From Lactococcus hircilactis (GTDB lineage: Bacteria; Bacillota; Bacilli; Lactobacillales; Streptococcaceae): a stretch of 64,000 nt of DNA. Location of the stretch: assembly GCF_009601015.1 (NCBI RefSeq), contig NZ_WITJ01000013.1:1-64000 (forward strand), given 5' to 3'. Both the position numbers and the translations under genes were made by a program. The notes under the pieces were generated by a model. The model had not been told where the DNA came from, ran no database searches, and worked only from the letters and a program-made list of their open reading frames with translations. Positions 34,601 to 44,495 of this stretch are shown piece by piece. Each line of letters opens with the position of its first letter. The stretch's first letter is position 1.

Positions 34601-35029
34601 GTCAATAGCAGCAGTTGCCGTTCCTGTTTCCCCTGTTTTATTGTCTTTCCAAGTGATTGCTCCGCCAAATTCCTCACTATAATTATTTTTTGCACTCAGT
34701 GTGATAGAGTCTCCCGACTTTGTATCGGTAAAGTTGATTGTTGAGATCGAATCTCCTGTTGTTCCAGAGTTTGTCCCTGCTTGTGAGCTTGAAGCGGTAA
34801 TCGTCAAGTTTGTCCCTGACACAGCTCCAGTGACATTTGCTTTTGCTTGCTGCTGTGTGTCAGCAAAAGCACGCGTGCTTAAAGCAACTGGACTTGATGG
34901 AACAGTCCCAAAGACACCCGCTGCCCCAAGTGTCAGCAGCGCGCCAGCCGCATAAATCCAGATTTTTCCTGATTTCCATGTGCGAAAGTTCGTTTGTTTA
35001 ACGTCATGTTTGGATTGGTATTTACCCAT
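31637..35029 (-). CDS. LPXTG cell-wall-anchored surface protein with Ig-like repeats
   Basis: The start is ATG 35029 (MGKYQSKHDVKQTNFRTWKS) after AAAGGAG, giving 1130 residues. The N-terminus is a KxYKxGKxW-type signal peptide (FRTWKSGKIWIYAAGALLTL) with likely cleavage after AFA. The body repeats Ig-like DUF5011/Big_3-type modules, recognisable as KVDSSKVDLKTQGVYPVSYS, then VTVDTSKLNTSKAGIYPVYY and DVSKVDTSKVGTYTVTY. The C-terminus has LPKTG, a hydrophobic segment and KRRRL, the sortase A signal. It is probably an adhesin; the ligand is unknown. It may belong to one locus with the HTH/Sel1 gene upstream. Confidence 0.93.
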   Translation of the reverse strand: MGKYQSKHDVKQTNFRTWKSGKIWIYAAGALLTLGAAGVFGTVPSSPVALSTRAFADTQQQAKANVTGAVSGTNLTITASSSQAGTNSGTTGDSISTINFTDTKSGDSITLSAKNNYSEEFGGAITWKDNKTGETGTATAAIDYKNNTVNLVTIRDDAPTGLSYKDQSNLEVQNFTYIIGDKFDASKGFENATDASGNAIAFSSVKVDSSKVDLKTQGVYPVSYSIVDSATGKTLTKVANVSVRNDAAYIGLFGSDGGTDDLALIKLGSKFDASQYFGFAQDMNENSVDFSQVTVDTSKLNTSKAGIYPVYYSIPDPSLSGGKFTMVLNVTVGSPLTGDASTFDPWVMGTYITKGNTDWAIGDSGSLLGDFSEGENVDTSGTKIILKSPDSSTATFDSAAVDTNTLGTYQVPITVIDPIGNSQTMYATVVVSQPSGWPGYYNPTWNIDLPVGSSYSPTYGIDTGYYSVSNEIGTIFDSDLTYTTQSNVNMKVPGVYQTVYTLTASNLAESGILSGSWNVTANVRVYDDTDHTALSAPKTSTGTIGQVWSIDSKNGLNVTQSDGSSADGNLVVALIKKPTGSKADVEMTNPISVTFTPDVAGDYTLTYTYTDLVTGKVVSASTVVNVAASTTPSGPTNSTDNLLNDVSISTNNITINQNATFSMKDLVNSFTNFGPDANGNGNGKTGSLGSNMIESAKSWNSMNDSYLNVDTPIDSTTYPLYYIIPYGMSEDRAYGIWFEVDVSKVDTSKVGTYTVTYKGIDMDGSFYANLPYDGLDTKILGTSTVTVVAPKDQSALSAPSHYDMTTGQTYDVSTSVKALNAAGQVVSPTYQVSAQDVKGQMIDTTGLLMGTSFAPKVAGTYTVTVTNGTKKASLKIAVAPSQVSPIVDEVTDNTAPSDPISSTDKVLIGTVTVKKVGDAFNAYDDYVTGAVSENNQPASSGAQTTMASAIQALLVKQYPDLATQIKSGYLNSTGVLTNLVGVHIISNNVNMNKAGTYVVNYLIDGATMTFTTGDPLPAQIIDLKNLIVTRTVIVEADTVSTPSQGKGQTPKSGSESTSTTLNSNGKNQVSMLATTQVKSAAQPMVKTAVASATLLPKTGDHSSVTLAETLLGLSFVGLSGLFLEMKRRRL

Positions 35030-35104
35030 TTTTTCACTCCTTTTTGTCATCTATAACTTAACATTACTATTTTACTCTTTTTTTGACGCATTGGAACAAC
35101 TATT

Positions 35105-35125
35105 TTTCTCATTGTAAACTTTACA
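35105..35125 (-). promoter_or_regulatory. Shared element upstream of the surface-protein gene
   Basis: The minus strand reads TGTAAAGTTTACAATGAGAA; TGTAAA-g-TTTACA is a perfect palindrome. A near-identical element lies upstream of the HTH/Sel1 gene at 36417-36441, and a shorter one (TTTATAATGAGAAATTTT) at 35175-35192. Confidence 0.5.
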
Positions 35126-35199
35126 CATTGCACGTCCCCCCAGTCATCACGCGCTTTTTCAGCCTTGATTAAGATTTATAATGAGAAATTTTATGAAAA

Positions 35200-35224
35200 A
35201 AAAGATTCAATCTGAATCTTTTTT
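35200..35224 (-). terminator. Terminator of the HTH/Sel1 gene
   Basis: AAAGATTCA-atc-TGAATCTTTTTT is read leftward across the stop codon. Confidence 0.65.
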
Positions 35225-36277
35225 ATGCTGTTTCTTTTCTTTTGATGTAACTTCTGAGATGATACCTGCAGCTCTTAGTTTTTCTAGTTCTTTTTCTGTT
35301 ATTTTTTTATCTAAGTGTCCAAATTCTTCATGCGTTTTCGACCACGTGTAGCTGATATACTCTTCATTCGTAAATCCTATTTCGTCTTGGAGGTGATTGA
35401 GTGCTTCTCCTTCATGTTTTTCCAACCACTTTTTAGCATAAGCATTTTCTAATGTTGCTGCTCTTTTGTACCAATAGACTGCTTTTCGGAGATCTTTGGC
35501 CATGTTTCCTCCATGTTCAAGATTTGAAGCTAAAATAGTCATTCCTGTTGAGTTTCCTTCATTTGCAGATTTGATTAAATGAAAAATCGCTTGATTAGAA
35601 TCTGCTTTGCAGCCTAATCCATTATCCAGATAAATACCGAGCATATACCTTGCTTTTGAATCTCCCAGATTCGCAGCTTTTTCGTAGAGAAGATATGCTT
35701 TTCTCCAATCTTGAGGGACAGATTTTCCATTTTGATAAAAATCAGCCAATGCAGTCATTGCATAAGTATCGCCAAGGGCTACTCCTTTTTTATAATACTG
35801 CCTCGCTTTTTTAAAGTCATCATTAAAATAAGCTTCGTCTCCAAGTCGGGAATAAGTCCGATCGATCGTAGGTGCTTGCTTATCTCTGAGGACTTTTAGC
35901 CATCTTCTGATTGTTGATTCAGCAGGTGCAAGAGTACCAAATTCTTCTTGAATATCAACGACGATTGCTTTATCTAAATGACCTGCTTGATATTTTTCTT
36001 TGACTTTATTTTTGATTACTTCTGAAAAACGGGGCGTATTTTCTCTATTTTTTTGACTGGCTTCATAAAGTTGCTGGGCGTACTCGGCATAATAGCGCTC
36101 AATCCGAAGTCCTTTAGAAGTTTGCATTTCTTTTACTCCGCGTCTGATTTCATTTGTGATTGTCACACGACTATGCTTTGTTGCTTTCGCAATGTTAGCG
36201 ATAGATTGATGGTCATTAAATAATGTCTCAATCATTTGTCGATCTTTAAAATTCAGATGCTTATTTTTCTCTGCCAT
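35207..36277 (-). CDS. IS30-type DNA-binding region fused to Sel1-like repeats
   Basis: The 356-residue protein is a chimera. Residues 8-48 (LNFKDRQMIETLFNDHQSIA, then NIAKATKHSRVTITNEIRRG) match the helix-turn-helix of IS30-family transposases, and RYYAEYAQQLYEASQKNREN resembles the segment that follows in IS30. A second basic helix lies near 121-132 (ESTIRRWLKVLRDKQ). In place of the DDE nuclease, residues 145-285 hold about four Sel1-like repeats (DFKKARQYYKKGVALGDTYA, WRKAYLLYEKAANLGDSKAR), a protein-binding solenoid. A charged tail follows. It may be a domesticated transposase regulator. AAAGAGAAGTGCG precedes the ATG, and a (GGGAA)7 tract abuts its -10 box. Confidence 0.8.
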   Translation of the reverse strand: MAEKNKHLNFKDRQMIETLFNDHQSIANIAKATKHSRVTITNEIRRGVKEMQTSKGLRIERYYAEYAQQLYEASQKNRENTPRFSEVIKNKVKEKYQAGHLDKAIVVDIQEEFGTLAPAESTIRRWLKVLRDKQAPTIDRTYSRLGDEAYFNDDFKKARQYYKKGVALGDTYAMTALADFYQNGKSVPQDWRKAYLLYEKAANLGDSKARYMLGIYLDNGLGCKADSNQAIFHLIKSANEGNSTGMTILASNLEHGGNMAKDLRKAVYWYKRAATLENAYAKKWLEKHEGEALNHLQDEIGFTNEEYISYTWSKTHEEFGHLDKKITEKELEKLRAAGIISEVTSKEKKQHKKDSD

Positions 36278-36306
36278 CGCACTTCTCTTTTCCCTTTTTT
36301 GATTAC

Positions 36307-36315
36307 ATTATACCA
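36307..36315 (-). promoter_or_regulatory. Extended -10 of the HTH/Sel1 gene
   Basis: The minus strand reads TGGTATAAT, 30 bp before the ATG. The repeat tract begins 4 bp further upstream, occupying the -35 region. Confidence 0.7.
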
Positions 36316-36318
36316 CAA

Positions 36319-36353
36319 GGGAAGGGAAGGGAAGGGAAGGGAAGGGAAGGGAA
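36319..36353. repeat. Pentanucleotide microsatellite (GGGAA)7
   Basis: Seven perfect GGGAA units (TTCCC on the coding strand of the HTH/Sel1 gene) fill the -35/spacer position of its promoter. Such tracts change length by slipped-strand mispairing. Confidence 0.95.
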
Positions 36354-36416
36354 GATTCGTTTTTTATTCTTTTATTTGTCTTTAAAGCCTTGGTATCACT
36401 GGATTTTTTGAAAAAA

Positions 36417-36441
36417 TGTAAAGTTTAGAATGAGAAATTTT
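36417..36441 (+). promoter_or_regulatory. Shared element upstream of the HTH/Sel1 gene
   Basis: TGTAAAGTTTAGAATGAGAA followed by ATTTT, one mismatch from the element before the surface-protein gene, but on the other strand. Confidence 0.5.
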
Positions 36442-36446
36442 CTTTC

Positions 36447-36496
36447 AAAAAAATCTCAATTCAAAGGATGAAGCAGTCATTGAATTGAGAAGTTGA
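36447..36496 (-). terminator. kimA terminator
   Basis: TCTCAATTCAA and TTGAATTGAGA form an 11-bp stem; read leftward, T7 follows. Confidence 0.85.
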
Positions 36497-36501
36497 GTTT
36501 T

Positions 36502-38343
36502 TTATTTTTTTAGATGATAATTATAACTTGCAAGAATAATGTCTTCATGTGAGTTGAGGGCCATCCGTAAGCGGAGTCCTGTTTGATTATGGAACATATT
36601 TTCCCAAGGTTTAGAAGGGATAAAGTTTGGAATAATCACTGTAGTAGTGAAATTTCGTTTTTTAGCATCTTTACTTGTCAAACCAATGTAGCGAGCGGCG
36701 GGAGCAATGATGTCACGATAATTCGTCTGAATCACAGTCAAATGTAAATCAGGAAATGTTGATTTAAATTCTGTCTCAATCTCTTGTTCTTTTTGTGTAT
36801 TTTCTTTGGTTGAAACATGGAGTGCAATCACATAATCTCCGATAGAGCGTGCATAATTGATGGCGCCTAAATCAACATTTGTCATATTTCCAACCAGTAC
36901 AATGACAGTATTCCCATCAAACTTGTGCTCAGCCACTCCCTCACGCAAGCGTAATTGCTCTGCAACATTGACATAATGATGATGCACGCGAAGAAAAGCA
37001 AAAATCAAGAGTGGAAGGACAAGAAAGAAAGGCCAAATCTCAAGTGTTCTGAAAATCAGAAGAATCATAACGACTGAAAATGAAATCAAAGCACCAATGA
37101 TATTTGGAATGGAATGAAAAATAAATTTATTTCCTAATTTCTTTTTCCAATGCACAACCATCCCGACTTGAGCGAGTGTAAATGGTGTAAAAACACCAAT
37201 CGCGTAAAGTGGAATCAAGCGCTCTGTTTGACCTTTAAAAATCACAAGTAAAACAATCGCTCCTGCAGCAAGACTAATGATCCCATTAGAATAACTCAAA
37301 CGATCGCCGCGGGCAGTAAACATGTGTGGCATGTATTTATTTTTTGCCATATTAAATGCTAAGACGGGGAAAGCTGAATACCCCGTATTTGCAGCAACTG
37401 CGAGGATTAAGGCGGTTGAGAATTGGAAGATAAAGAACATCACATGTCCAATCGGACTTTCTCCAAGTAATCCGTTTGCCATTTGCGCAATCACTGTAAT
37501 ATTGTGACCAGGCACAAGTCCCATCCAATAAGCAAAGAAAACAACACCGGCAAAGAATACAGCCAAAATCGAGCCCATCATGACTAATGTCAATGCTGCA
37601 TTATGTTCTTTTGGACGTTTGAAAAATGGCACTGCATTTGAGATGGCTTCCACTCCTGTGAGGGATGAGGAACCTGTGGAGAAGGCTTTTAAAATCAGGA
37701 TTAATGTGACCCCACCAATAGAAGCACCTAAATGTGCTGGTGCGTGATAGGGTAAACTTCCAGATAAAATCCTGACGACTCCAACAGCAAGTAAAACAAA
37801 GGTACTTACAATAAAAGTATAGACTGGAATCATTAAAAATGCCGCCGATTCACGTAGTCCACGCAGATTCATAAACATCAAAATCAACGCAAGAACAATC
37901 GCAATCCCTAAGTTATACTTATAGAGCTCTGGAATCGCAGAAGTGATTGCATCTGCTCCAGAAGCTGTCGATACAGCGACCGTCAACATATAATCTACAA
38001 GTAACGAACCTCCAGAAATCAATCCTGGAATTGTTCCTAAATTTTCTGTTGAAACAAGATAAGCACCTCCACCAGATGGATAAGCATGAATGACTTGTGT
38101 GTAACTCCAAATCAATGCAGCCAGCAAAATCAAAATTACTGCAGCAATTGGAACAGAATACCATGTTGCAGCAGCTCCAACGGTCATCAAAACGATGATG
38201 ATTTGCTCTGGTCCATAAGCAACAGAAGATAGCGCATCAGATGAAAGCATCGCAAGCGCTTGTTGCTTATTTAATAAATGTGAATCATCCGAAGATGATT
38301 TCAAGGGCTTACCGATTAAAATTTCTTTTAATTTTTTAAACAC
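36502..38343 (-). CDS. kimA: KimA-like high-affinity K+ importer (APC superfamily)
   Basis: The 613-residue protein begins FKKLKEILIGKPLKSSSDDS and continues LAMLSSDALSSVAYGPEQII, close to Bacillus subtilis KimA (YdaO). It has about 12 membrane helices and a cytoplasmic C-terminal domain (about 470-613; VIVLVGNMTNVDLGAINYAR), which in KimA homologues senses c-di-AMP. FSTGSSSLTGVEAISNAVPF is a family signature. It imports K+ with protons. The start is GTG with TAGGAG upstream, behind a TGCTATAAT promoter. I see no ydaO (c-di-AMP) riboswitch in the 230-bp leader. Confidence 0.88.
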   Translation of the reverse strand: MFKKLKEILIGKPLKSSSDDSHLLNKQQALAMLSSDALSSVAYGPEQIIIVLMTVGAAATWYSVPIAAVILILLAALIWSYTQVIHAYPSGGGAYLVSTENLGTIPGLISGGSLLVDYMLTVAVSTASGADAITSAIPELYKYNLGIAIVLALILMFMNLRGLRESAAFLMIPVYTFIVSTFVLLAVGVVRILSGSLPYHAPAHLGASIGGVTLILILKAFSTGSSSLTGVEAISNAVPFFKRPKEHNAALTLVMMGSILAVFFAGVVFFAYWMGLVPGHNITVIAQMANGLLGESPIGHVMFFIFQFSTALILAVAANTGYSAFPVLAFNMAKNKYMPHMFTARGDRLSYSNGIISLAAGAIVLLVIFKGQTERLIPLYAIGVFTPFTLAQVGMVVHWKKKLGNKFIFHSIPNIIGALISFSVVMILLIFRTLEIWPFFLVLPLLIFAFLRVHHHYVNVAEQLRLREGVAEHKFDGNTVIVLVGNMTNVDLGAINYARSIGDYVIALHVSTKENTQKEQEIETEFKSTFPDLHLTVIQTNYRDIIAPAARYIGLTSKDAKKRNFTTTVIIPNFIPSKPWENMFHNQTGLRLRMALNSHEDIILASYNYHLKK

Positions 38344-38548
38344 TTTTTTACTCCTATAATCGTAACCAAATTATTATAGCATTTTTTTGTTGATTCATCA
38401 CGGTTGAGTGTGCTAAATCCGCAAAAACAAACGAATTTATCCATAAAGTATTAAAAGTAACATTAAAATGATGAATCCTCTTTACAATCTTGAAAATTAA
38501 ATGAGGACAAGCGTGTAAAATTTGTAAAAATATGATAGAATAGGCTAG

Positions 38549-40060
<1,512 letters not shown>

Positions 40061-40069
40061 AAAGAAACG

Positions 40070-40099
40070 AAAAGACACTCTTGATTGGGCGTCTTTTTT
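40070..40099 (+). terminator. lysS terminator
   Basis: AAAAGAC and GTCTTTTTT flank an 11-14 base loop. Confidence 0.7.
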
Positions 40100-40134
40100 G
40101 TCACAGCTTCATATAAAAAAGAAACACGGATGTT

Positions 40135-40350
40135 TCAATTTTCTAAGTATTTTTCCCAAATTTCATCAAACAATGTCAGATTAAAATAAAAGGGAGCATG
40201 TGTTTCAAGATAACTTGAAATTTCTTCAAAATCACTGCTGTGCTTTGGAAAAAGCGGATCTCGAAAAGCGAGATTTGCAAGTCGGGTCACATCATCAACT
40301 TCTATTGGTGCGCGATATTTCATTAAAAATGTATAAAAGGGTCTATTCAT
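40135..40350 (-). CDS. YozE-family small protein (UPF0346)
   Basis: The 71-residue protein has the YozE SAM-like signature: [31 protein letters not shown] and [11 protein letters not shown]. It is a short, conserved cytoplasmic protein of unknown function. Its start overlaps the msrA stop by 4 bp, as commonly found in streptococci. Confidence 0.9.
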   Translation of the reverse strand: MNRPFYTFLMKYRAPIEVDDVTRLANLAFRDPLFPKHSSDFEEISSYLETHAPFYFNLTLFDEIWEKYLEN

Positions 40351-40889
40351 TCGTTCACTTTATTCTCCTCTTTTTTTGACCAATGTTCTAAAATAAACGT
40401 GCGTCGTTCTTGTATTTCTTCTTGATAGGTTTGGGGATGTTTTTTGTAAAATCCTTGATGATACGCTTCTGCGGGCCAAAATATTTGTGCGGGCTCAATG
40501 GTTGTCACGATTGGTCCATCAAATCTTCTGGAAGCTTGCAGGGCTGCTTTACTTTTTTGTGCAATGCGCTGTTGATTTTCAGTGCTGTAAAAAATGACGG
40601 GACGATAATTGTCCCCGCGATCCTCAAATTGTCCAAACGCATCTGTTGGATCAGTCGTTTGCCAATAAAGTTCAACGAGTGCTTCGTATGGGATTATGTC
40701 GTTGTCAAAGATAATTTCGATGGCTTCGGTGTGTCCTGTCATGTGCATCTTGACCTGCTCGTAGGTCGGATGTGCAAAATCTCCTCCCGTGTACCCGCTT
40801 GTCACAGTCAAAATTCCTTCACGTTCTTCAAAAGGCTGAACCATGCACCAAAAGCAGCCTCCTGCAAAAATTGCTTTTTCTATTGCCAT
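40347..40889 (-). CDS. msrA: Peptide methionine sulfoxide reductase A
   Basis: The start is ATG 40889 ([20 protein letters not shown]), preferred over a GTG three codons upstream. The 180-residue enzyme reduces the S-epimer of methionine sulfoxide. The catalytic Cys12 lies in GGCFWC; TSGYTGG and the conserved segment RSPIFY-like [12 protein letters not shown] are also present. No fused MsrB domain is seen. It is translationally coupled to the yozE-like gene. Confidence 0.95.
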   Translation of the reverse strand: MAIEKAIFAGGCFWCMVQPFEEREGILTVTSGYTGGDFAHPTYEQVKMHMTGHTEAIEIIFDNDIIPYEALVELYWQTTDPTDAFGQFEDRGDNYRPVIFYSTENQQRIAQKSKAALQASRRFDGPIVTTIEPAQIFWPAEAYHQGFYKKHPQTYQEEIQERRTFILEHWSKKEENKVNE

Positions 40890-41052
40890 ATTTCTCACTT
40901 TCTTTGAATTATTATAACATAGCCTTCATTTCTTTTGCTTGCTCTAAAACTTTTTGTTTTTCATCACCTGCTTTAAACGCTTGATATTCCTTATTTTTAG
41001 TCCATCATAAAAAAATAATAAGCCAAATTTTCAAAAAATTATGTCAATTCAC

Positions 41053-41081
41053 TTTACATTCAGAAATTTTGAGCATATAAT
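41053..41081 (+). promoter_or_regulatory. Promoter of the peptide-binding lipoprotein gene
   Basis: TTTACA (41053-41058), 17-bp spacer, TATAAT (41076-41081). Confidence 0.8.
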
Positions 41082-41146
41082 CAACTTCATACGTAATTGA
41101 AAGATATTTATTACGTAAAAATGGTAATACATTATGAGGGAAAAAA

Positions 41147-42817
41147 ATGAAAAATTGGAAAAAAGTTACTTTAGGAACGATTGCACTGGGATCTGCTGCA
41201 TTGCTTGCTGCTTGCGGACAAAGTAGTACAACTTCAAAAGCTCCATCACTTGCTGTTCCGACTGATATCACAACGCTTGATTCAACATTGAATACCGATA
41301 CGTACTCTAATTTGTTTATCGGAAATGTAGAAGAAGGTGCAACGCGTGTCGCAGCGAATGGAAAAGCTGTAAATGCTTTAGCTAAATCAATCTCTGAATC
41401 TTCTGATGGACTCACATGGACGATTACACTTCGTTCAGGGCTTAAATGGTCAAATGGAGATGCGTTAACTGCAAAAGATTTTGTTTATGCTTGGCAACGG
41501 GCAGTAAATCCTGCGACAGGATCACAATATGCTTATCTTCTTGGAAATATTCAAAATGCAAATAAAATTATGGGACTTAAAACAGCGACACAAGCTGATT
41601 TGGATACGCTCGGTGTAAAAGCAGTGAGCGATACGAAGTTGACCGTTACACTTTCTCAACCCACGCCATATTTCAAGTTCTTACTTGCTGAGTCCGTTTA
41701 TTATCCTTTGAATCAAAAATTTGTTGAAAAATATGGAAAGAGTTATGGAACATCCTCTACTAAGACACTTTATGATGGTCCATTTATCTTCAAGGGCAAC
41801 GGATGGACAGGGACAAATGAAAGTTTCAAACTTGTTAAAAATCCAGATTATTACGATAAAAAAGATGTCAAATCCAATGAAATTGATCTTCAAGTGGTCA
41901 AAAATCCAAATACTGCTGTTCAACTTTATAAAGAAGGAAAGTTAGATCAAGTTTCGCTTGGTAGTCCTGATTTGTACAATGCTAATAAAGGCTACACTAA
42001 AAATACAAATTTAGTCAAACTTAAAGAATCAACGACGGACTATATCGAATATAACCAAACTGGTAAAGGAACCTCAAATCCAACCGCTGCTAAAGCGCTC
42101 CAAAATCAAAAAATTAGAGAAGCGATAAATCTTGCCACCGACCGCTCTGCTATTGTTGCACAATCCACAGCTGTTTCAACTGTTGCGACTGGATTCACAC
42201 CAACTGGCATGGCGCAAACACAATCTGGAAAAGACTTTGCTAAGTACGCTGCTCAACCTTATACATATAACGTTGAAAAAGCGAAAACATTGTGGGAAGA
42301 AGGACTTAAAGAAATCGGTGCCACTTCTGTTAATTTATCGTATGAGACGGATGCAGATAGCCCAACGGCGAAAACTCAAGCTGATTTTCTTCAATCTTCA
42401 CTTGCAAAAGCATTGCCTGGTTTGAAAATCACTGAAAAGGTTGTTCCTTTCCAACAACGTTTGAAAGATTCTGCTGCGCACAACTTTGATTTGGTCAACT
42501 CTTTATGGGGTGGAGATTATGCTGAACCTTCAACATTCCTCCAACTTTTTGCAGCTGGATCAGGACAAAATGATGGTGGCGTTAATAATACAGCTTATCA
42601 AGCAGCTTGGACTAAAGCATCAACACTTCCTGATGTGACTAATGATGCTGCTCGGAATGCGGATTATAAAGCTGCTGAAAAAGCGCTCTATGATCAATCC
42701 AGCATCAATCCTATCTTCTTCCGTACAACGCCTGCTTTGCGCAATACTGCACTCAAAGGATTGACATTCCACGGCACTGGATTGGAGTATGATTTCAAGA
42801 CCGTTTACATTAAATAA
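41147..42817 (+). CDS. Oligopeptide-binding lipoprotein (OppA/DppA family)
   Basis: The 556-residue protein has a lipoprotein signal with lipobox LLAAC (Cys23) and the SBP_bac_5 fold: WTITLRSGLKWSNGDALTAK, DFVYAWQRAVNPATG and IREAINLATDRSAIV. It should sit on the outer face of the membrane and deliver peptides to an Opp/Dpp permease. No permease or ATPase genes are adjacent, so it must serve a transporter encoded elsewhere. It could also bind a signalling peptide. Strong GAGGG site before ATG. Confidence 0.92.
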   Translation: MKNWKKVTLGTIALGSAALLAACGQSSTTSKAPSLAVPTDITTLDSTLNTDTYSNLFIGNVEEGATRVAANGKAVNALAKSISESSDGLTWTITLRSGLKWSNGDALTAKDFVYAWQRAVNPATGSQYAYLLGNIQNANKIMGLKTATQADLDTLGVKAVSDTKLTVTLSQPTPYFKFLLAESVYYPLNQKFVEKYGKSYGTSSTKTLYDGPFIFKGNGWTGTNESFKLVKNPDYYDKKDVKSNEIDLQVVKNPNTAVQLYKEGKLDQVSLGSPDLYNANKGYTKNTNLVKLKESTTDYIEYNQTGKGTSNPTAAKALQNQKIREAINLATDRSAIVAQSTAVSTVATGFTPTGMAQTQSGKDFAKYAAQPYTYNVEKAKTLWEEGLKEIGATSVNLSYETDADSPTAKTQADFLQSSLAKALPGLKITEKVVPFQQRLKDSAAHNFDLVNSLWGGDYAEPSTFLQLFAAGSGQNDGGVNNTAYQAAWTKASTLPDVTNDAARNADYKAAEKALYDQSSINPIFFRTTPALRNTALKGLTFHGTGLEYDFKTVYIK

Positions 42818-42830
42818 TGTCCCCTATACA

Positions 42831-42866
42831 AAAACAGATGGAATGATTTCATTCCATCTGTTTTTT
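42831..42866. terminator. Bidirectional terminator between the lipoprotein gene and cvfB
   Basis: CAGATGGAATGA and TCATTCCATCTG form a 12-bp stem flanked by A4 and T6. Confidence 0.9.
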
Positions 42867-43728
42867 ATGCTTCATCACTAAGTGTGGTGCCTTGCGGGCT
42901 TTGTTTGATTTTTCCTTGTTTCATCAATCCGCCAAGTGCTTTTTTGAATTGTCCTTTTGAGATGCCAAACGTTGCTTTGATTTCCTCTGGATTTGATTTG
43001 TCATTGAAGGACATTTTTCCTCCCATTGACTGCAAATAAGCAAGCAGCATTTGACTATCTGCGTCTAACATTTCATACGCGCGCGGTTTTGCGGATAAAT
43101 TGAGTGAGCGATCTTCTTTTCTAAATCCAATCACGCGCACTTGCAATTCTTGTCCCACCCGTGGTACTGAAAAACGCTCGTTGGGATGGATAAATCCTAG
43201 CATGTTATGATCTGGTAAATAGACAAACGTTCCGGATTCTTTATTCCGATATACAATTGCTCGAAGGTTTTGATTGTTCATGTTATCATACCCTGCTTGC
43301 GCTAATTGCCAGAAATCTTCATGCCATGCTAAATGTCCCCAAATGCGCGCTTTACGATCTAAGACAAGCTTCACGTAGAGCTGATCTCCTTTTTTGGGCC
43401 ATTGTTCTTTTTCAAGTGGTAAATCGTCAAGTGAGACGACGACATCTTTTCCTGGGAGTCCTGTATCGACAAACACTCCTAAATCCTTTCGAACGTCTGT
43501 CACGACGCCCCAACCAAATGTTTCTTGTGTTGCTGCGAGCGCTACTGTCGTAATCCGACTGTGATTTTCTTTATCTGTATAAACAAATCCCGTCACAACG
43601 TCTCCGATAGCATGTTCCCCCTCATCTTTTGCCAAGCGAAAGATGGTATCTCCTTTTTGGAGAAAATAAAACTGGTCTCCTTCTTCAACGATGAGCGCAG
43701 CGCATGTTGTTGCGATATAATTTTCCAT
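42865..43728 (-). CDS. cvfB: CvfB-type S1 RNA-binding regulator
   Basis: The start is ATG 43728 (MENYIATTCAALIVEEGDQF) after AAAAGGAAC. The 287-residue protein has three consecutive S1-like domains (about 1-70, 70-135, 145-215; WGVVTDVRKDLGVFVDTGLP, GTFVYLPDHNMLGFIHPNER) and a C-terminal winged helix (NPEEIKATFGISKGQFKKAL). CvfB/YitL proteins bind RNA and affect virulence factor and stress gene expression. It lies downstream of pyrH-frr but behind a terminator. Confidence 0.9.
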   Translation of the reverse strand: MENYIATTCAALIVEEGDQFYFLQKGDTIFRLAKDEGEHAIGDVVTGFVYTDKENHSRITTVALAATQETFGWGVVTDVRKDLGVFVDTGLPGKDVVVSLDDLPLEKEQWPKKGDQLYVKLVLDRKARIWGHLAWHEDFWQLAQAGYDNMNNQNLRAIVYRNKESGTFVYLPDHNMLGFIHPNERFSVPRVGQELQVRVIGFRKEDRSLNLSAKPRAYEMLDADSQMLLAYLQSMGGKMSFNDKSNPEEIKATFGISKGQFKKALGGLMKQGKIKQSPQGTTLSDEA

Positions 43729-43765
43729 ATTGTTCCTTTTAAGCTGTTTAGGCAGCTTTCTTTTT

Positions 43766-43792
43766 AAAAAACGGCTCAATGAGCCGTTTTAG
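43766..43792 (-). terminator. frr terminator
   Basis: ACGGCTC-at-GAGCCGT, read leftward into T6. Confidence 0.8.
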
Positions 43793-43818
43793 TTCCTTTA
43801 TTGACGGCACTTTTAGAA

Positions 43819-44376
43819 TTACAGATCCAAAAGTTCTTTTTCTTTTACAGAGGCCAAACGATCTGCTTCTTTTACTGCATCGTCTGTTGCGTTTTGGATG
43901 TCTTTTTCTAGTGACTTCCGATCATCTTCTGTGATTTCTTTTGCTTTTTCTTGCTTTTTAACGGCGTCCATCGCATCACGGCGGATGTTGCGGATGGCTA
44001 CTTTTGCAGATTCAATGTATTTGCCCATGTCTTTGACCAACTCGCGGCGACGTTCTTCGGTCAGCATTGGAATCACCAAGCGGATTACAGCGCCGTCATT
44101 TGCTGGTGTAATCCCGAGATCTGACTCATAGATTGATTTTTCGATGTCTTTTAAGATGGTTTTATCAAACGGGGTAATCATCAAAACGCGCGCTTCTGGA
44201 ACTGTGACAGAAGCTAATTGGTTCAATGGTGTGGACGCTCCGTAATATTCTACTTGGATTCGATCAAGTAAACTTGCGTTAGCGCGTCCAGCGCGAATGT
44301 GTGCAAGTTCACGTTGCAAGCTTCCAAGGGATTGTTTCATTTTGTCTTTTGCGTGATCAATAATTTCGTTTGTCAT
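43819..44376 (-). CDS. frr: Ribosome recycling factor
   Basis: The 185-residue factor splits post-termination ribosomes with EF-G. Conserved segments are [53 protein letters not shown] and [11 protein letters not shown]. Length is standard. It follows pyrH in the usual operon order, but the 166-bp gap carries a copy and a relative of the dispersed palindrome. Confidence 0.97.
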   Translation of the reverse strand: MTNEIIDHAKDKMKQSLGSLQRELAHIRAGRANASLLDRIQVEYYGASTPLNQLASVTVPEARVLMITPFDKTILKDIEKSIYESDLGITPANDGAVIRLVIPMLTEERRRELVKDMGKYIESAKVAIRNIRRDAMDAVKKQEKAKEITEDDRKSLEKDIQNATDDAVKEADRLASVKEKELLDL

Positions 44377-44495
44377 TTTTTATTTTCTGTCACTTTCACT
44401 TCTTCATTTTCATTTTTGATCTCTTTTTATCTTCACTTGAGGTAAAAATGAACGTGTCAGCTCTGACAGACTCCTTTTTTCTTCTTTTTGAATTC

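Noticed and set aside
35207-36277. The IS30-like gene as an active transposase
   Set aside because: No DDE catalytic region and no terminal inverted repeats were seen; Sel1 repeats take its place.
40772-40984. Plus-strand frames opposite msrA
   Set aside because: Antisense to a conserved enzyme, with no initiation signals.
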